Assembly: GCA_947631645.1 (NCBI GenBank)
Contig: CANRMD010000009.1
Coordinates: 1 to 54,884 of the forward strand
Source: Candidatus Gastranaerophilales bacterium
GTDB lineage: Bacteria; Cyanobacteriota; Vampirovibrionia; Gastranaerophilales; Gastranaerophilaceae
Reading direction: 5' to 3'
Length of the DNA stretch: 54,884 bases
This document shows positions 51,894 to 54,884 of this stretch, one piece after another; within the stretch, counting starts at the first letter, position 1, and each line of letters opens with the position of its first letter. A program made the translations under genes and the position numbers. The notes beneath the pieces are model-generated. The model was not told where the DNA came from. It worked only from the letters and a program-made list of their open reading frames with translations, and did no database searches.

Positions 51894-52772
51894 TTGCGTA
51901 AAAAAGCTATTGGAATGTTAAACGGAATAACGGCTTCCGTAAGTTACGGTACTAATCCGTTATTTGCTTTGCCTCTTTATTCTTATATGGGAGTTAATTC
52001 CGTACTATTTTACAGATATTTTTTTGCAGTATGTATTTATTTTGTTTGGATTAAATTTATCAAAAAAACTTGTTTAAAAATTTCATTTTTTGAAGCGGTA
52101 ATTCTGTTTATGCTTGCTCTTGTATTTTCTTTATCGTCTTTAACTTTATTTGGTGCGTTTAATTATTTGGCTTCAGGTATAGCTTGTACAATTCTTTTTA
52201 TATATCCTATTATTGTTGCGGTTTTATCTTGTATATTTTTTAAAGAAAAAATTACTAGAAATATTCTAATTGCTATTTTATTAACTACGGTCGGAATATT
52301 TTTACTTTATAACGGAAAGGCGGATATAAGACTCAATTTGAAAGGAGTTATACTTGTCCTTGCATCTGCATTGTTTTATGCACTATATATTGTAGGTGTC
52401 AGAAATATTAAACCGATTAAACATATGAAAGCAGATAAATTAAGCTTTTATGTTATGCTTTTTGGTTTGTCTGTATATGTATATAATCTTAAATTTTGCA
52501 CAATGTTACAACCGATAAATAATTGGTTTTTGTTATTGTGTTTATTGGGTTTGGCTGTATTTCCGACAATTATTTCGTTAGAAACAATATCTGTTGCCAT
52601 AAAACTTGTTGGTTCGACAATTACAGCAATACTTGGTGCACTTGAACCGTTAACTGCTATCTTTTTTGGTGTGCTATTGTTTAATGAACATTTAACTGTT
52701 AAAATTATTGTTGGAATTATTTTAATAATTTCAGGAGTATTGTTTGTTATTTTTGAAAAAAAACAAAAATAA
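51894..52772 (+). CDS. EamA-family drug/metabolite transporter
   Basis: 292 residues, about ten membrane helices in two repeated halves, with the second-half signature ILGALEPLTAIFFGVLLFNE. TTG at 51894 is the likely start, with GAGG 9 nt upstream; an ATG 7 codons later is possible. Inner-membrane permease of unknown substrate. It ends 16 nt before the radical SAM gene, so the two are probably co-transcribed. Confidence 0.88.
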   Translation: MRKKAIGMLNGITASVSYGTNPLFALPLYSYMGVNSVLFYRYFFAVCIYFVWIKFIKKTCLKISFFEAVILFMLALVFSLSSLTLFGAFNYLASGIACTILFIYPIIVAVLSCIFFKEKITRNILIAILLTTVGIFLLYNGKADIRLNLKGVILVLASALFYALYIVGVRNIKPIKHMKADKLSFYVMLFGLSVYVYNLKFCTMLQPINNWFLLLCLLGLAVFPTIISLETISVAIKLVGSTITAILGALEPLTAIFFGVLLFNEHLTVKIIVGIILIISGVLFVIFEKKQK

Positions 52773-52788
52773 AGAGGTGAATGTATAA

Positions 52789-54558
52789 TTGAGCGAATAT
52801 TTATTGATTTTTCCTCCTCTTTGGTATAATTTATCACCGCATATTGCTTTACCGTTGTTATCGGCACAATTAAAAAATGCCGGTTTTAACTCTAAAGTTA
52901 TTGATTTAAATATTCAATTTTTTAATGATATTACTTCTTCTGAATTTATTAAAAAATCTATTGATAAAATAGAAGAAAAGTATAATTTCTATTCTAATCA
53001 TAATATTGATAACAGCAACAATATTGAAAAATTTCAGTTTGAAGAAATAAAAAATTTTATAAATTCAAATGTTAATAAAGAATATATTATTAATAAAGCT
53101 GAAATAGCAAAGCAAATTATAAAAACACCAAATTCTTTAAATAATGTAAAAGCTTTTATGCATTCATTAAAAGTGCTTGATTTCGCAAAATATATTGCCC
53201 TTTTACCATATTTTATAATTGATAATGATAAACTTGTTAATGGAGAAGATGCAATTTTTCAATTAAGTTATTCCAATATAAAAAATTGTGTATTTAATAA
53301 AGAACAAAATATATTTTTTGAATACTATAAAAATAAAATTGAAAAAATAAAATCAGAGTCTCCGAAATTTGTGGGAATATCCGTTAATGCGAGTGTTCAA
53401 CTGATAGGCGGTTTAACTTTGGCATATTTGTTAAAGCAAAATACAGATATACACGTAAATATCGGAGGTAATTTTTTCTCAAGAACTGTTGAAAGTCTTA
53501 AAAAATATCCTGAATTTTTTGATATTTTTGCAGACAGTATTACATACGGTGAAGGAGAAAAATCTATTTTAGAATTAGCAAAATATGTTAATAAAGAAAT
53601 ATCAATTGATAAAGTTCCTAATATAATTTATAAAGCCGATGATGTTGTACAAATTAATCCAAGAAGCCCTATTCCTCCATTATCCCAAATATGCAAGCCT
53701 GATTACTCTGATATAGATTTTACTAAATATTTTACTCCATATCCTTTATTACCGCTCTCTGTAAATAGAGGCTGCTATTGGAGGAAGTGCACATTCTGTG
53801 ATATGTCATATGATAAAACATACAGTGTTAAAAATGTAGAACAAGTTATTCAAGAATTGGAATATAATAAAATTAATTATAATGTCAGGTTTTACAACCT
53901 TATTGATGAATCTGTTTCGCCTGAATTTCTTGATAAATTAGCTGATAAATTGATTGAAAAAGACCTTAATATTTCAATTGATATTATGGCAAGATTGGAA
54001 AAAGGTTTTACTAAAAAGTTATTTAAAAAATTATATAAAGCCGGAATTAGATTTATACAATGGGGAATTGAATCCGGAAATGAGAGAATTCTAAAATTAA
54101 TTAATAAAGGGATTGATATTAAAAACAGAAAAAAAATTCTAAAAGATGCTAATTCCGAGGGAATTATAAATTTTGCCTTTTATTATACTGATTTCCCGTC
54201 TGAAACATATAAAGAAGCTTTATCTACTATTGATTTTATATTTAAAAACAGAAATATCATTCCTTTGGCATATTGGCGGACTTTTTATTTGGGAAAATAT
54301 TCACAAATTGCCAAGACCCCTGATTTGTTTAATATTGAAATATTGGCCGACCAAGTTGATTTTTCATATATGTTGAATTTTAAAAATAACGGAAAAACAG
54401 ATGAAGAAAGAAAAATGATTAAAAATAAAATTTTTGAAGAAATGCAAAGAAAAATTTCAAACAAATTTTTATCAAGTAGTAATATTTATATTATTGAATA
54501 TTTACTATTTTTTTTAGACTACTATGGAAGTAAAAAAATTAAAAAATTAAAAATATAA
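52789..54558 (+). CDS. B12-binding-domain radical SAM protein
   Basis: 589 residues. TTG at 52789 is the likely start, with AGAGGTG about 11 nt upstream. The N-terminal cobalamin-binding-like region carries VGISVNASVQLIGGLTLAYL and INIGG. The radical-SAM cluster motif is GCYWRKCTFCDM (CX4CX2C, a known variant). A later signature is QWGIESGNERILKLINKG. Family members methylate or rearrange varied substrates using cobalamin and SAM. The unusual long insertion (about 40-180), rich in Asn and Lys, has no match I know. Target unknown. Confidence 0.8.
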   Translation: MSEYLLIFPPLWYNLSPHIALPLLSAQLKNAGFNSKVIDLNIQFFNDITSSEFIKKSIDKIEEKYNFYSNHNIDNSNNIEKFQFEEIKNFINSNVNKEYIINKAEIAKQIIKTPNSLNNVKAFMHSLKVLDFAKYIALLPYFIIDNDKLVNGEDAIFQLSYSNIKNCVFNKEQNIFFEYYKNKIEKIKSESPKFVGISVNASVQLIGGLTLAYLLKQNTDIHVNIGGNFFSRTVESLKKYPEFFDIFADSITYGEGEKSILELAKYVNKEISIDKVPNIIYKADDVVQINPRSPIPPLSQICKPDYSDIDFTKYFTPYPLLPLSVNRGCYWRKCTFCDMSYDKTYSVKNVEQVIQELEYNKINYNVRFYNLIDESVSPEFLDKLADKLIEKDLNISIDIMARLEKGFTKKLFKKLYKAGIRFIQWGIESGNERILKLINKGIDIKNRKKILKDANSEGIINFAFYYTDFPSETYKEALSTIDFIFKNRNIIPLAYWRTFYLGKYSQIAKTPDLFNIEILADQVDFSYMLNFKNNGKTDEERKMIKNKIFEEMQRKISNKFLSSSNIYIIEYLLFFLDYYGSKKIKKLKI

Positions 54559-54586
54559 TGTTAGTATAACAAAATTGTTTTTTAAT

Positions 54587-54884
54587 GTGTGATTAGCATA
54601 GCCTAACCCAACATTTTTATTTTATTTGTATACAAGAACTTGCAGTTTGATTATTTTGAACAGTTACTTTGATGTTGCAATGACATGATATTGATGAGGG
54701 TGTAGGCGGTAGCCGTACAGACTCACATCAGGTGAGCAATAGCTCTTTTGACAATTTGATTAGAGCTATGCGAAACGTGAGAACCTGATATGGTTATAAT
54801 TACTATAAAATCTTATTCTTAGTAATTAGTACATAATCAACATTTATGATAAAATTCAACTATGGAAAATCAGAAATTATTATA
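54587..54884 (+). ncRNA. Probable 5' part of a group II intron (truncated by window end)
   Basis: The segment begins GTGTG, the 5' consensus of group II introns (GUGYG), 28 nt after the radical SAM stop. It holds a GC-richer block (about 54690-54795) unlike its AT-rich surroundings. Two perfect hairpins are CTCAC/GTGAG (54722-54736) and ATAGCTCT/AGAGCTAT (54739-54769). A GCGAAACGTGAG segment follows directly, as in domain I of many bacterial introns. The intron-encoded reverse transcriptase would lie beyond the right edge. It could instead be an unrelated structured RNA. An ATG at 54862 behind TGA-TAAAAT might be the start of another gene. Confidence 0.45.

Noticed and set aside
54862-54884. 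ATG start of a new gene at the right edge
   Set aside because: Only 7 codons are visible; it could lie inside the putative intron, so it is not listed as a gene.
1-54884. tRNA, rRNA and CRISPR genes
   Set aside because: Reading the intergenic regions showed no cloverleaf-like, rRNA-like or regularly spaced repeat sequence. This was done by eye, so a weak tRNA could be missed.

Overview
This is an AT-rich bacterial chromosome segment. The best guess is a gut-associated member of the Gastranaerophilales (Melainabacteria/Vampirovibrionia, the non-photosynthetic sister group of Cyanobacteria). That assignment is inference. It rests on the low GC content, a Gram-negative envelope (autotransporter-type barrel, TonB-like protein, prepilin-like protein), fermentative enzymes (pyruvate formate-lyase, CoA-transferase), a cyanobacterial-type DUF3326 protein, a short four-domain S1, and several proteins whose N-termini carry a short F-x-G motif after about 20-40 residues. 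No rRNA, tRNA or CRISPR array was seen.

Layout. 1-1000: wreck of a Mu-like transposon, a truncated transposase on + meeting head-on a fragment that looks like its AAA partner on -. 1153-5271 (minus): AAA/DUF4143 ATPase with a promoter that predicts a leaderless mRNA, WYL regulator, WG-repeat protein, and XRE regulator with an operator-like palindrome. 5487-9846 (plus): a C10 tract in a short ORF, then three overlapping genes matching the Campylobacter capsule phosphoramidate pathway (glutamine kinase fused to a TagD-like domain, gamma-glutamyl-CDP-amidate hydrolase, CTP:phosphoglutamine cytidylyltransferase). 9884-11242 (minus): two-subunit CoA-transferase. 11376-14975 (plus): pyruvate formate-lyase operon in which the glycyl-radical domain is a separate gene, followed by a TonB-like protein and the activase. 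15014-16653: short TspO and an unknown two-gene pair. 16678-19476: MmeI-like type IIL restriction-modification enzyme. 19520-21559: yqeK, nadD and a uridine-kinase-like gene. 21727-26725: small conserved protein, kinase-like protein, secreted protein, ribosomal protein S1, sigma factor, methyltransferase. 26765-34637 (plus): tandem SF1 helicase, BlaI-type regulator, metal hydrolase, DUF3326, prepilin-like protein. 34671-37502: ileS. 37605-39925: a JAMM-like and a calpain-like protein. 39929-42830: a 60-bp direct repeat bracketing an outer-membrane barrel, an XRE regulator and an EF-hand protein. 42830-47619: phosphoglucomutase family, PC4-like protein, priA. 47620-54558: Cys-rich micro-protein, TupA-like ATP-grasp protein, XRE regulator, alpha-oxoamine synthase, rarA, EamA transporter, B12-type radical SAM. 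54587-end: a structured RNA that looks like the 5' part of a group II intron.

How the genes work together. Pyruvate formate-lyase, its activase and the CoA-transferase point to acetyl-CoA/formate fermentation. The phosphoramidate cassette should make cytidine diphosphoramidate from glutamine, ATP and CTP, for decorating a surface glycan. The homopolymer at its 5' end is the kind of sequence that drives phase variation. The calpain-like, JAMM-like and kinase-like proteins share the F-x-G start and are candidates for exported, host- or prey-directed proteins. The strongest leads are the CDP-amidate cassette with its C10 tract, the split pyruvate formate-lyase, the candidate effector set, and the duplicated 60-bp leader.
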